From: Ferrovibrio sp041906005
GTDB lineage: Bacteria > Pseudomonadota > Alphaproteobacteria > Ferrovibrionales > Ferrovibrionaceae
Direction: 5' to 3'
Assembly (NCBI RefSeq): GCF_041906005.1
Contig: NZ_JAYRJY010000002.1
Span: 335,731 to 399,730, forward strand
DNA: 64,000 nt
Shown: positions 36,469 through 45,649 of the stretch, piece by piece
Layout: every line of letters begins with the position of its first letter
Position numbering within the stretch: position 1 is the first letter of the stretch
Position numbers and translations under genes: made by a program
Notes under the pieces: model-generated
What the model was told of the DNA's origin: nothing
What the model saw: only the letters and a program-made list of their open reading frames with translations
Database searches by the model: none

Positions 36469-37269
36469 ATGTCCGCCGCGCCAGACCCGTCCGCCCAGCC
36501 TGTCCTGCGCGACCAGCCCGAAGCCGGGATTGCCCGCCTGACCCTGAACCGGCCCAAGGCTTATAACAGCCTATCGGTCGGGCTGATGGCAGCATTGCAG
36601 GCCGAGCTGGATGCCATCAAGGCTGACCGCAGTGTCAAAGCGGTGATTATCGCCGCCAATGGCCCGGGCTTCTGCGCCGGCCATGACCTGAAGGAAGTGC
36701 GAGCCAATCCGGGCCGGCAGCATTACGAAGCCCTGTTCCGGCAATGCTCGATGCTGATGCAGTCAGTCATAGCCCTGCCCCAGCCGGTGATTGCCCAGGT
36801 GCATGGCATCGCCACCGCCGCCGGCTGCCAATTGGTCTCAAGCTGTGACCTTGCCGTGGCGGCTGAAACGGCGCGGTTTGCCACACCGGGCGTCAATATC
36901 GGCCTGTTCTGCTCAACGCCCATGGTGGCGCTGTCGCGCAATGTCACGCGCAAACACGCCATGGAAATGCTGCTGACCGGCGACATGCTGCCGGCCAGCC
37001 GCGCAGCCGAGATCGGCCTGGTCAACCGCGTGGTGCCCGAATCCGATCTTGCCGTCGCCGCGCTTGGCTTGGCCCGCCAGATCGCGGCGAAATCGCCACT
37101 GACTGTGAAGATCGGCAAGGAAGCCTTCTACCGTCAGCTCGATATGACGCTGGCACAGGCCTACGATTATGCCAGCCGGGTGATGACGGAAAACATGCTG
37201 GCGCGCGATGCCGAGGAAGGTATCGATGCCTTCATCCAGAAACGTGAACCGAAATGGGAAGGGCGCTGA
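36469..37269 (+). CDS. enoyl-CoA hydratase/isomerase family protein
   Basis: A 266-residue crotonase. LNRPKAYNSLSVGLMAAL opens the fold; the oxyanion-hole and CoA motif GPGFCAGHDLKE, HGIATAAGCQLVSSCDLAVAAETARFATPGVNIGLFC and ITRKHAMEMLLTGDMLPASRAAEIGLVNRVV-like text are typical. Which acyl-CoA it acts on is unclear; the GHDLKE turn with Cys-rich LVSSCDL resembles group members of uncertain substrate. A good ribosome site precedes 36469, which is why the longer frame is not used. It leads a three-gene run with a CoA-binding protein and MetY. Confidence 0.9.
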   Translation: MSAAPDPSAQPVLRDQPEAGIARLTLNRPKAYNSLSVGLMAALQAELDAIKADRSVKAVIIAANGPGFCAGHDLKEVRANPGRQHYEALFRQCSMLMQSVIALPQPVIAQVHGIATAAGCQLVSSCDLAVAAETARFATPGVNIGLFCSTPMVALSRNVTRKHAMEMLLTGDMLPASRAAEIGLVNRVVPESDLAVAALGLARQIAAKSPLTVKIGKEAFYRQLDMTLAQAYDYASRVMTENMLARDAEEGIDAFIQKREPKWEGR

Positions 37270-37270
37270 C

Positions 37271-37774
37271 GTGAGCGCGACATTGGAAAAGATCGACCAC
37301 GACAATTACGACGACGATTACATCCGCGGCATCCTGCGCCGAACCAATGTGATCGCCATGGTGGGTGCCAGCCCGAACTGGAACCGCCCCTCTTACTTTG
37401 CCATGAAGTACCTGCAGCAGAAGGGCTACCGTGTCATACCGGTGAATCCCAAGGAAGCCGGTGGCGCAATCCTGGGGGAAAGGGTTTATGCCAGCCTGGC
37501 CGAGATTCCGGTGAAGGTGGACATGGTGGATTGCTTCCGCGCCTCGGCCGCCATCCCGCCGATAGCCGATGAGGCGATAAAGATCGGCGCGAAAGTATTG
37601 TGGCTGCAGCTTGGCGTACGCAACGACGAGGCCGCCGCCAAGGCCGAGGCCGCCGGCCTGCAGGTGGTGATGAATCGCTGCCCCAAGATCGAGTTCGGGC
37701 GCCTGAGCCGCGAGATCGGCTGGATGGGCGTCAATACCCGCGTCATCAATTCGAAAAGACAGAGCAGGATCTGA
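37271..37774 (+). CDS. CoA-binding domain protein
   Basis: A 167-residue protein with a Rossmann-type CoA-binding domain (RRTNVIAMVGASPNWNRPSYFAMKYLQQKGYRVIPVNPKEAGGAILGERVYASLAEIP), like YccU and the N-terminal part of acyl-CoA synthetase (NDP-forming). It has no catalytic partner domain, so it likely binds CoA or an acyl-CoA. GTG start 1 bp after the crotonase stop, so the two are coupled. Confidence 0.9.
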   Translation: MSATLEKIDHDNYDDDYIRGILRRTNVIAMVGASPNWNRPSYFAMKYLQQKGYRVIPVNPKEAGGAILGERVYASLAEIPVKVDMVDCFRASAAIPPIADEAIKIGAKVLWLQLGVRNDEAAAKAEAAGLQVVMNRCPKIEFGRLSREIGWMGVNTRVINSKRQSRI

Positions 37775-37776
37775 CC

Positions 37777-39096
37777 GTGGCTGCTGATAGCAAACCCGCC
37801 GCCCGCGCGGCGGAAAATACCTCGTCGTTCGGCTTCGATACCATGCAGGTGCATGCCGGCACCGCGCCCGATCCGGCCACCGGCGCACGAACCACGCCGA
37901 TCTACCAGACTACGGCCTTTGTGTTCGAGGATGCCGACCAGGCTGCATCGCTGTTCAACCTGCAGACCTTTGGCAACATCTACACCCGCCTGACCAACCC
38001 CACCACGGCGGTCTTCGAGCAGAAGATCGCGGCGCTGGAGAATGCCCGGGCTGCGACGGCCGTGGCCTCGGGCCATGCAGCACAACTGGTCGCCTTCCAT
38101 ATGCTGATGAACCCGGGCGATCACATCGTCGCCTCGCGCAAGCTCTATGGCGGCTCGATCACCCAGCTTGGCGTCAGCTTCAAGCGGTTCGACTGGCATA
38201 CCACCTTCGTTGACCCAGACGACATCAACGGCTTCGCAGCCGCGATCACGCCGAGGACGAAAGCCATCTTCGTCGAAAGCCTGGCCAATCCCGGCGGCGT
38301 GATCTCGGATATCGAGGCATTGGCAAGCGTGGCACACAAGGCCGGCATTCCGCTGATCGTCGACAACACCATGGCCACACCCTATCTGTGCCGGCCCGTG
38401 GAATGGGGCGCGGACATCGTGCTGCATTCGGCCACCAAGTTCCTGGGCGGCCATGGCAACTCGATGGGCGGCGTGATCGTCGATTCCGGTCTGTTCGACT
38501 GGGGCCAGAACGACAAGTTCCCGCATCTGTCGCAGCCCTCGCCAGCCTATCATGGCCTGACCTTCTGGGAGACCTTCGGCGACATGGCCTATGCCGTGGC
38601 CTGCCGCGCCATCAGCCTGCGCGATCTGGGCCCTGCCATATCGCCCTTCAACGCCTTCATGATCCTGACGGGCATGGAGACGCTGAGCCTGCGCATGCGC
38701 AAGCATTGCGACAACGCGTTGGCCGTAGCCGATTTCCTGTCGAAACACCCGAAAGTCGACTGGGTGTCGTATGCCGGCCTGAAGACTGACCGTTACCATG
38801 CGCTGGCGCAGAAATACCTGCCCAAGGGCGCCGGTTCGGTCTTCACCTTCGGACTGAAGGGCGGCTACGAGAGCGGCACCAAATTCGTCGAGAACCTGCA
38901 GATATTCTCGCACCTGGCCAATATCGGCGACACGCGCAGCCTGGTGATCCACCCGGCCTCCACCACGCATCGCCAACTTTCGCCCGAACAGCGGCAGTCG
39001 GCAGGCGCCGGCGACAATGTGATCCGGCTATCCATCGGCATCGAGGACGTATCCGATCTGATCAAAGATCTTGAGAAGGCTCTGGCCGCCGCCTGA
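37777..39096 (+). CDS. metY: O-acetylhomoserine (thiol)-lyase / aminocarboxypropyltransferase
   Basis: A 439-residue PLP enzyme of the Cys/Met metabolism family that combines O-acetylhomoserine with sulfide (or methanethiol) to give homocysteine or methionine. Motifs: FDTMQVHAGTAPDPATGARTTPIYQTTAFVFEDADQAASLF (family opening), the PLP Lys in HSATKFLGGHGNSMGG, and C-terminal STTHRQLSPEQ. The GTG at 37777 follows AGCAGGA and gives a family-like N-terminus. It lies 2 bp after the CoA-binding gene, suggesting joint transcription. Confidence 0.94.
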   Translation: MAADSKPAARAAENTSSFGFDTMQVHAGTAPDPATGARTTPIYQTTAFVFEDADQAASLFNLQTFGNIYTRLTNPTTAVFEQKIAALENARAATAVASGHAAQLVAFHMLMNPGDHIVASRKLYGGSITQLGVSFKRFDWHTTFVDPDDINGFAAAITPRTKAIFVESLANPGGVISDIEALASVAHKAGIPLIVDNTMATPYLCRPVEWGADIVLHSATKFLGGHGNSMGGVIVDSGLFDWGQNDKFPHLSQPSPAYHGLTFWETFGDMAYAVACRAISLRDLGPAISPFNAFMILTGMETLSLRMRKHCDNALAVADFLSKHPKVDWVSYAGLKTDRYHALAQKYLPKGAGSVFTFGLKGGYESGTKFVENLQIFSHLANIGDTRSLVIHPASTTHRQLSPEQRQSAGAGDNVIRLSIGIEDVSDLIKDLEKALAAA

Positions 39097-39099
39097 CGT

Positions 39100-39966
39100 T
39101 CAGGCCGGATTGCGCTTGCGGAACTGGGTTGGCGTCAGGCCCGTATGCTTGGTGAAGAAGCGCGTGAAATAGGCCGGATCGTCGAAGCCCAGCGAATAGG
39201 CGATCTCCTTCACCGACAGCACGGTGAAGGTAAGATCGCGGGTGGCCTCCAGCACGATGCGCTGGCTGATCGCGCCCAAAGCCGATGTCTTCAGCGCGGC
39301 GCGGCAGACGCGATTGAGATGAACTTCTGAAATGCCCAGCCGCTCGGCGTAAAAGGCCACGCTGCGCTGCGTGCGGAACATCTGGTCGAGCAGGATGCGG
39401 AACTGCATGGCATAGCGCGCCGTACGGTTGGGCGTCATCTCGCCTTCCTCGGCCGTTTCGGCCGCCAGGCGGCCCAGCGTGACCAGCAGGATACCGACAT
39501 GAGCTTCGATCAGTCCAAGCCGGCCGGGTGCGCTGCCAGGGAATTCCCGCGCCACGGCCGCCATGCTGCGCTCGATCTCAGGGGCCGCCTCGCCCAGGGC
39601 AATCGCCTGCGGTTCGGCCAACAGGCCCTGCAGACCCGATCCCGGCCCCAGGATGCGGTTCACCTGCTCGCCCAGCAGGGTGATCACATGCCCCTCGGTG
39701 TCGGGCGAGAAACGGAAGCCATGTACGATCCCGGGCGTGACAGTGACGGCCATGCCGGGCCCCAGCGACACGGAACGATTGCCCAGCCGGGCCTCGCCCT
39801 GCCCCCCGGTCATGTTCAGAATTTGAAAGAAATGCTGATGCCGGTGCAGCCCGATTTCCCAGTCGAACAGGGCCGAACGGGCCGGGATCGATTCGCAATG
39901 CAGCCAGTTCGCATATGCGGTATGATCAGCCTCGCCATAGAGGGCATAGGTGGGAACAGCGGACAC
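39100..39966 (-). CDS. AraC-family regulator, PobR-like
   Basis: A 288-residue regulator: an N-terminal cupin-like effector domain (HRHQHFFQILNMTGGQGEARLGNRSVSLGPGMAVTVTPGIVHGF) and a C-terminal double HTH (SVAFYAERLGISEVHLNRVCRAALKTSALG... VKEIAYSLGFDDPAYFTRFFTKHTGLTPTQFRKR). It is divergent from pobA, and AraC-type activators of pobA are known, so 4-hydroxybenzoate is the likely effector. No ATG fits, so the start is the GTG at 39966 after GGAGGT with only 3 bases between, a short spacing that leaves some doubt. It ends 3 bp from metY, convergently. Confidence 0.85.
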   Translation of the reverse strand: MSAVPTYALYGEADHTAYANWLHCESIPARSALFDWEIGLHRHQHFFQILNMTGGQGEARLGNRSVSLGPGMAVTVTPGIVHGFRFSPDTEGHVITLLGEQVNRILGPGSGLQGLLAEPQAIALGEAAPEIERSMAAVAREFPGSAPGRLGLIEAHVGILLVTLGRLAAETAEEGEMTPNRTARYAMQFRILLDQMFRTQRSVAFYAERLGISEVHLNRVCRAALKTSALGAISQRIVLEATRDLTFTVLSVKEIAYSLGFDDPAYFTRFFTKHTGLTPTQFRKRNPA

Positions 39967-39978
39967 GGGACCTCCATG

Positions 39979-40009
39979 ATGTTTGGATTGTCCTATGTTT
40001 TGTTGCCCC
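39979..40009. promoter_or_regulatory. candidate AraC-type operator: imperfect direct repeats
   Basis: ATGTTTGGATTGTCC (39979-39993) and ATGTTTTGTTGCCCC (39995-40009) match at 10 of 15 positions with a 16-bp period, in the divergent gap before pobA. Same-strand half-sites are the usual binding pattern of AraC regulators. Confidence 0.3.
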
Positions 40010-40074
40010 TGTCCATCGCCGCGCGGCCGGACCGACGCTAGCTTCTGCCCAATACGGTTCAGGAGGAAACACCC

Positions 40075-41244
40075 ATGCGCACCCAGGTCGCCATCATCGG
40101 CGCCGGCCCCTCGGGGCTGCTGCTCGGCCAGCTGCTCGCCAAACACGGCATCGACAACGTGATCCTGGAGCGCCAGACCGGAGAATATGTGCTGGGCCGC
40201 ATTCGCGCCGGCGTGATCGAGAAAGGCGCCGCCGACCTGCTGGACGAAGCCGGCTGCGGCACCCGCATGCATCGTGAGGGCCTGATCCACGACGGCATCG
40301 AGATTTCCTTCGGCGGGGCACGCCATCGCATCAACTTCAAACAGCTGATCGGCAAGAGTGTCATCGTCTACGGCCAGACCGAGATCACCCGCGACCTGAT
40401 GGACGGTCGCTCTGCCATCGGTTCGCAGACGATCTACGAGGCCGAGGATGTCAGCCTGCACGACATTGGCACCGACAAACCGAAGGTGCGCTACAGCAAG
40501 GGCGGTCAGGTGCATGAGATCGAATGCGACTTCATCGCCGGCTGCGACGGTTTCCATGGCGTCAGCCGCAAGAGCATCCCGACTGACGTGCTGAAGAATT
40601 TCGAGCGGGTCTATCCCTTCGGCTGGCTCGGCATCCTGGTCGACAAGCCGCCGGTTTCGGACGAACTGATCTATGCCAACCACGATCGGGGCTTCGCCCT
40701 CTGCTCCATGCGCTCACCCACGCGCAGTCGCCTCTATATCCAGTGCCGGCTGGACGACAAGGTGGAAGACTGGTCGGACGAAGCCTTCTACGAGGAACTC
40801 AAGCGGCGGTTGGACGACGAAGCGATCAAGCGCCTGCAGCCGGGTCCTTCGATTGAAAAGAGCATCGCGCCGCTGCGCAGCTTCGTGGCCGAACCGATGC
40901 GCCATGGCCGGCTGTTCCTGGCCGGCGACGCCGCCCATATCGTGCCGCCGACCGGCGCCAAGGGCCTGAATCTGGCGGCCAGCGACGTGTATTACCTGTG
41001 GCAGGCGCTGGTGGACTTCTACAAGAAAAAGTCGTCTGCCGGCATCGATGCCTATTCCGCCCGCGCGCTCAGTCGGGTGTGGAAGGCCGAACGCTTCTCA
41101 TGGTGGATGACCTCGCAGCTGCATCGTTTCCCCGAAAGCAGCGGCTTCGACCAGAAGATCCAGCGCAGCGAGCTGGAATATCTGGTCTCGTCACAGGCGG
41201 CGATGACGGCACTGGCCGAGAATTACGTCGGCCTGCCCTACTAG
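40075..41244 (+). CDS. pobA: 4-hydroxybenzoate 3-monooxygenase
   Basis: A 389-residue FAD flavoprotein converting 4-hydroxybenzoate to protocatechuate with NADPH and O2. The dinucleotide motif GAGPSG is at residues 9-14, RIRAGVIEKGAADLLDEAG marks the substrate/FAD region, and the second FAD motif GDAAHIVPPTGAKGLNLAASDV is near residue 284. The length matches the PobA family (about 390). An AGGAGG ribosome site lies just upstream. The protocatechuate pathway genes are not in this window. Confidence 0.97.
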   Translation: MRTQVAIIGAGPSGLLLGQLLAKHGIDNVILERQTGEYVLGRIRAGVIEKGAADLLDEAGCGTRMHREGLIHDGIEISFGGARHRINFKQLIGKSVIVYGQTEITRDLMDGRSAIGSQTIYEAEDVSLHDIGTDKPKVRYSKGGQVHEIECDFIAGCDGFHGVSRKSIPTDVLKNFERVYPFGWLGILVDKPPVSDELIYANHDRGFALCSMRSPTRSRLYIQCRLDDKVEDWSDEAFYEELKRRLDDEAIKRLQPGPSIEKSIAPLRSFVAEPMRHGRLFLAGDAAHIVPPTGAKGLNLAASDVYYLWQALVDFYKKKSSAGIDAYSARALSRVWKAERFSWWMTSQLHRFPESSGFDQKIQRSELEYLVSSQAAMTALAENYVGLPY

Positions 41245-41247
41245 GCG

Positions 41248-42456
41248 CTATTCGGCCGGGGCCGGCACCGGTTCGGCCTCGGCATCCTTCGCCTCGCGCG
41301 GCAGCAGCAGGGCGAAGATACCGGCGCCGGCCGCGCAGGCCGCCAGCAGGATGAACAGCACATCCAGCGTGCCGGTAAGCTGGTAGATCACCGGAATCAC
41401 CGCCACACCGACCGACGATACGCCCAGCGTGAGCACGAACTTGCCGCCGAAGGCGCGGCCGCGCCATTGCGGCGGCGTGTATTTCGCCAGCAGGGAATTC
41501 TCTGCTGGCTGGCCCGCCACGTTCAGACTGACCATCAGCGCCGCCACCGGCACCAGCGCCGGGTGGATCAGCATCATCGCGATCAGGATGACCGGGATCT
41601 GCAGCCACTGTACGGCAATATAGACGCCGCGCAGGGAGTAGCGGTCGGCCAGTTCGCCGCCGACAAGCTGCGACAGAGCCGAGCAGGTATAGACGATGGT
41701 GACCATGCCGCCGATGCCCAGCATGCTGTCGTTGAACACGCCCGACAGGCGACTGTCGAAGACCTTGGGCAGGGCGAAGGCTGTGGCCTGGTAGATCAGG
41801 CCAGTGCAGAGCATGGTGGCCGACATCACCCAGAAGACACGCCAGATGTCGCTCTTGCCGGGCGCCGCCTGCGGCACGGCATCCTCGCCGCGATCCAGCA
41901 GCAGGCTGGCCTGCCGTGCCCAGACGAAACCAAGGCCGGTGACCAGGCAAAGCAGGCCGGGAATAATGAAGGCCGCGCGCCAGCCCCACAGCTCGGCCAG
42001 CAGGCCCGCCACCAGGGCCGCGCCTGCCGTGCCGACGGAGCCGAATACGCCATTGATGCCCAGCGCCCGGCCACGATTCACCGCATTACGCACCAGCCAC
42101 GGAATCCCGACCGGGTGATAGATGGCGGCGAACAGTCCGATGCCGGCCAGCCCCAGGCCGATACCCAGCGGTGAATTGGCGAAACCCGTGGCAATCGAGC
42201 AACCGCCGACGCCGAGGAAAAACAGCGCCATCATGCCGGAGGCGCTCCATTTGTCGCCCATCCAGCCGGCCGGCAGGGCCGCGGCGCCGAACAGCACACT
42301 CATCGGGATGGAGAGCGCAAACAGTTCGGCATAAGACAGGCCCCATTCACGCTCCAGCACCAGAACCACGGTGGCATAGAGCAGAGTGAAGAGATGCGAA
42401 TAGGTATGGGCCAGACTGGAAAAAACCAGCGTCAGGAAGCCGGCATGGCGGGTCAT
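41248..42456 (-). CDS. MFS transporter, Fsr-like
   Basis: A 402-residue carrier with about twelve helices. The start TLVFSSLAHTYSHLFTLLYATVVLVLEREWGLSYAE resembles fosmidomycin-resistance-type (Fsr) and related sugar/drug carriers; ALPAGWMGDKWSASGM is the loop 2-3 motif and YHPVGIPWLVRNAVNRGRALGINGVFGSVG the typical helix 4-5 stretch. It is 3 bp from convergent pobA; whether it carries an aromatic acid is unknown, as it is unlike PcaK. Substrate open. Confidence 0.84.
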   Translation of the reverse strand: MTRHAGFLTLVFSSLAHTYSHLFTLLYATVVLVLEREWGLSYAELFALSIPMSVLFGAAALPAGWMGDKWSASGMMALFFLGVGGCSIATGFANSPLGIGLGLAGIGLFAAIYHPVGIPWLVRNAVNRGRALGINGVFGSVGTAGAALVAGLLAELWGWRAAFIIPGLLCLVTGLGFVWARQASLLLDRGEDAVPQAAPGKSDIWRVFWVMSATMLCTGLIYQATAFALPKVFDSRLSGVFNDSMLGIGGMVTIVYTCSALSQLVGGELADRYSLRGVYIAVQWLQIPVILIAMMLIHPALVPVAALMVSLNVAGQPAENSLLAKYTPPQWRGRAFGGKFVLTLGVSSVGVAVIPVIYQLTGTLDVLFILLAACAAGAGIFALLLPREAKDAEAEPVPAPAE

Positions 42457-42530
42457 TATCGAGTCTCCGGGGTTGCCGTCAGCCTAGCCCTGCCGGCGCG
42501 TCAGGCAACCCCAAAATTGTATCCAAACAC

Positions 42531-42857
42531 TCAATCGCGCCGGGTTTCGCCCAGCAGCCATGATACGTAATCCTCATTGCCACCCTTGCCCACGCTGAGG
42601 GGCAGCACGCAGGGCACGCTGTAGCTGTGGGCGGCCTTCACCGCAGCCGTGGCGGCCTCCACCAGGTCGGGGCGGGTTTTCAGGATCAGCACCGCCTCTT
42701 CTCCCCGCTCCAGCTTGCCCTGCCACCAGTAGAGCGAGCGCATGCCGGGGATGATGTTGGCGCAGGCGGCCAGGCGCTGGCCCACCACGGCTTCGGCCAC
42801 CGTCTCGGCTTCAGCCGTGCTGGCCGCCGTGCAATAGAGCAAGACGATGTCGCTCAT
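42531..42857 (-). CDS. cutA: divalent cation tolerance protein CutA
   Basis: A 108-residue CutA1-type protein: VLLYCTAASTAEAETVAEAVVGQRLAACANIIPGMRSLYWWQGKLERGEEAVLILKTRPDLV, with the conserved ACANI and SLYWWQGK segments, ends in the family's ENYVSWL-like stretch. The family forms trimers and binds copper; a signalling-like role is likely. It sits 6 bp downstream of ctaA, so it may be cotranscribed. Confidence 0.93.
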   Translation of the reverse strand: MSDIVLLYCTAASTAEAETVAEAVVGQRLAACANIIPGMRSLYWWQGKLERGEEAVLILKTRPDLVEAATAAVKAAHSYSVPCVLPLSVGKGGNEDYVSWLLGETRRD

Positions 42858-42863
42858 GCCCGG

Positions 42864-43913
42864 TCAGTCATTCTGGGCCGCCAGCGCGCGGTCATGCCAC
42901 AGCGTGACGACGACGCCGAGCACCAGCACGGCGCCAGCCTGATGCAGAGTGCCGAGCGCGACCGGCACATGCGTCAGCAGGGTGGCGATGCCCAGCCCGA
43001 TCTGCAGCAGAACGGCGGTGAGCAGTGTGTGACGCAGGCCGGTAGGCGCACGGCCCTTGAGCGTGAGCGCGGTGACAATCGCCATTATGGCGACCGCATA
43101 GGCGCCCATGCGGTGCTGGAACTGCACCGTCATCGCATTTTCGAAAACGTTATGCCACCAGGGCTGCATGATCAGCAGGCCGTCGGGAATGAAGGCACCA
43201 TCCATCAGCGGCCAGGTATTATGCGACAGGCCGGCATTCATACCAGCCACCAGGCCACCGGAGAGTATCTGCAGGAAGACCAGCGCACCGAGCCAGCCGG
43301 CGATACCGCCGCCGCGCAGCCCCACCATGCGGCCACGGCGCAGCAGAGAGAGTCCACCCCAGAGCAGGTAGCCGAAGATCAGCAGGGCCAGGCCCAGATG
43401 GGCGGTGAGCCGGTAATGGCTGACATCGGGATGATCCACTAGGCCGCTTTTCACCATGAACCAGCCCAGCGCGCCCTGGCTGCCGCCGAGGATGAACATG
43501 AGCAGCAGATGCGGCTTCATGCCCGGCGGGATGCGATCGCGCAGCCAGAACCACACCAGCGGCAGGGCGAAAGCCAGGCCGATCACGCGGCCCAGCAAAC
43601 GATGGATGTATTCCAGCCAGTAGATGTTCTGGAAACCCGCCAGGGTCATGCCGATATTGACCTTCTGGTACTCGGGGAACTGCTTGTATTTCTCGAACTC
43701 GGCCTGCCAGGCCGCTTCCGACAGCGGCGGCAGCCAGCCGGTGATCGGTTTCCATTCCACCATCGACAGGCCTGATTCGGTGAGCCGCGTGAGACCGCCG
43801 ATCACCACCATCAGAGCCACAAGTCCTGCCACCGCAAACAGCCAGCGCGCCACGGCCCCGGCATCCTGGCGCCGCGTTTCGGTCACTGCCTGTACTGCCG
43901 TTATACTGGTCAT
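42864..43913 (-). CDS. ctaA: heme A synthase
   Basis: A 349-residue, eight-helix Cox15/CtaA that oxidises heme O to heme A for cytochrome c oxidase. VVIGGLTRLTESGLSMVEWKPITGWLPPLSEAAWQAEFEKYKQFPEYQ is the diagnostic first-loop motif, then FQNIYWLEYIHRLLGRVIGLAF with the heme His. Second heme ligands are likely in VSHYRLTAHLGLALL and VQFQHRMGAYAV. No ctaB or cox genes are nearby. cutA follows at 6 bp. Confidence 0.95.
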   Translation of the reverse strand: MTSITAVQAVTETRRQDAGAVARWLFAVAGLVALMVVIGGLTRLTESGLSMVEWKPITGWLPPLSEAAWQAEFEKYKQFPEYQKVNIGMTLAGFQNIYWLEYIHRLLGRVIGLAFALPLVWFWLRDRIPPGMKPHLLLMFILGGSQGALGWFMVKSGLVDHPDVSHYRLTAHLGLALLIFGYLLWGGLSLLRRGRMVGLRGGGIAGWLGALVFLQILSGGLVAGMNAGLSHNTWPLMDGAFIPDGLLIMQPWWHNVFENAMTVQFQHRMGAYAVAIMAIVTALTLKGRAPTGLRHTLLTAVLLQIGLGIATLLTHVPVALGTLHQAGAVLVLGVVVTLWHDRALAAQND

Positions 43914-43995
43914 CGCGAACCCTTACGTCTGCACATTCCGGAGCAGAAGAAAGACCGCACCCCGCCCCCGGTCAAGTCCGCCGGCCGCGACATTT

Positions 43996-45618
43996 TCACC
44001 GTTTTTTGCGCGCCCGGAAATCGTAAATCCCGGGCCGCTGGCGCGGGTCTTCACCGGGCCGGAAAATCTGCGTCTTCTGCACCTTCTGGGTGCCCGTGGT
44101 CGGCAGGCTGTCGACAAACAGTATCCAGCCCGGCGCCTTGAAATAGGCCAGCCGGTCGAAGCACCAGCTAAACAACGCCTCGGCCAGCGCGGGTGTGGCC
44201 GCCTGCCCAGGCATGGGCAGAATGCAGGCCATCACCTCTTCCTCGCGGATTTCGTCGGGCGCCGCCAGCACGGCCACCTGCGCCACGGCATCATGAGCCT
44301 GCAGGCAGGCCTCGATCTCGGCGGCGGCGATATTCTCACCCGAACGGCGGATGATGTTCTTCTTGCGGTCGACGAAATAGATCATGCCGTCTTCGGCCTG
44401 GCGCACCACATCACCGGTATGAAACCAGCCGCCGGTCCAGGATTCCTCGGTCGCCTTCTCGTTCTTCAGGTAACCCGAGAAAAATCCGCGGCGCGGATCG
44501 GCCGCCGAATGGCGCACCAGCAATTCACCTTCCTGTCCGCGCGGAACCTCGCGGCCATCGTCACCAGCCACCATTGCCTCGAAGCCCGGCAGCGGTCGGC
44601 CGAAGGCACGCGTGTCGATCTGCCGCGGCTCGTGACAATCGGAAAAAATGCGGCCGGTTTCGGTCATGCCCCAGACCTCGACCAGCGGAAAACCGAAACG
44701 GTCCTCAAACGGTTTGTGCAGTTGCGGTTCGACACCGGCGCCCAGGCCGAAGCGCACGCGGTGGCGCTTCTCGTCTTCCGTTACCGGCTGATTGAGCAGC
44801 AACGGCGGCACCACGCCAAGGTAATGGATGATGGTGGCGCGCGTCTCGGCCACTTCCTGCCACCAGCGGTTCGGGCTGAAGCGCTCGGTAAGGATCAGGC
44901 AGTTCGCGGTCAGCATGGCGCAGGTGGCCGTCACCGCGCCATGATTCATGTGGAACAGCGGCAGCGGATTGTAGAAACGGTCTTCGCCGTATTTCACGGC
45001 CAGCAGGCCGCCAAGGTCGCGATACCAGGCACCGGCATTCAGCGTATAGAAATTGGTGAGCACGCAGCCCTTGGGGCGCCCCGTGGTGCCCGAGGTATAG
45101 AGCAGATTGCATTCGGTATCGTGGCCCGGCACGCCCGCACGCGCCTTCGTGACGGGCGATGGAAACGCGGCCGGCAGATTGCCGGCATCCAGCACAGGCA
45201 GCGGCTTTTCGCCACGGTCGGCAGCCACTTTCCCCATATCGGCCACACGATGCGGTGCGCAGATAACCAGATCAGCTTCGGAATGCTGCATCTGGTAGAG
45301 CATTTCGTCGTGCCGGTAGTCGGGATTGACCGGCACAATGCCGCAACCGAGCGCGTTCAGGGCCAGATAGTGGAAAAAGAAATCCGGCCGCATGTCCAGC
45401 AGCAGGCCGACACGGTGGCCGATGCCGTAGCCAGCAGCGGCATAACGGCCGCGCAGGTCACCCACAATCTGTGCCACCGCGCCGTAGCTGAGCTCCAATC
45501 CTTTTGGTGCGTAATCCCGGCCGGGGCGCGATGGTACGCAGAGAAAAGTTTTCTCCGGGTACTTGCGTGCCGTAGCGGCAAAGGCCTCAAAGACCGAGGG
45601 CGGAAGCACCTCTGGCAT
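43996..45618 (-). CDS. acyl-CoA synthetase, ANL superfamily
   Basis: A 540-residue adenylate-forming enzyme. The ATP/AMP signature LLYTSGTTGRPKGCVLTN, the WGMTETGRIFSDCHEP motif, GWFHTGDVVRQAEDGMIYFVDRKKNIIRRSGENI and the closing catalytic Lys region TTGTQKVQKTQIF are all present. It resembles CaiC/FadD-like ligases; an acyl acid, carnitine-type or aromatic acid could be the substrate, and the aromatic pob context is only suggestive. It lies between ctaA and uppP on the same strand with gaps of 82 and 31 bp. Confidence 0.9.
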   Translation of the reverse strand: MPEVLPPSVFEAFAATARKYPEKTFLCVPSRPGRDYAPKGLELSYGAVAQIVGDLRGRYAAAGYGIGHRVGLLLDMRPDFFFHYLALNALGCGIVPVNPDYRHDEMLYQMQHSEADLVICAPHRVADMGKVAADRGEKPLPVLDAGNLPAAFPSPVTKARAGVPGHDTECNLLYTSGTTGRPKGCVLTNFYTLNAGAWYRDLGGLLAVKYGEDRFYNPLPLFHMNHGAVTATCAMLTANCLILTERFSPNRWWQEVAETRATIIHYLGVVPPLLLNQPVTEDEKRHRVRFGLGAGVEPQLHKPFEDRFGFPLVEVWGMTETGRIFSDCHEPRQIDTRAFGRPLPGFEAMVAGDDGREVPRGQEGELLVRHSAADPRRGFFSGYLKNEKATEESWTGGWFHTGDVVRQAEDGMIYFVDRKKNIIRRSGENIAAAEIEACLQAHDAVAQVAVLAAPDEIREEEVMACILPMPGQAATPALAEALFSWCFDRLAYFKAPGWILFVDSLPTTGTQKVQKTQIFRPGEDPRQRPGIYDFRARKKR

Positions 45619-45649
45619 GGATGGTTTCCTCCGGTTCTTTTTTCATTGT

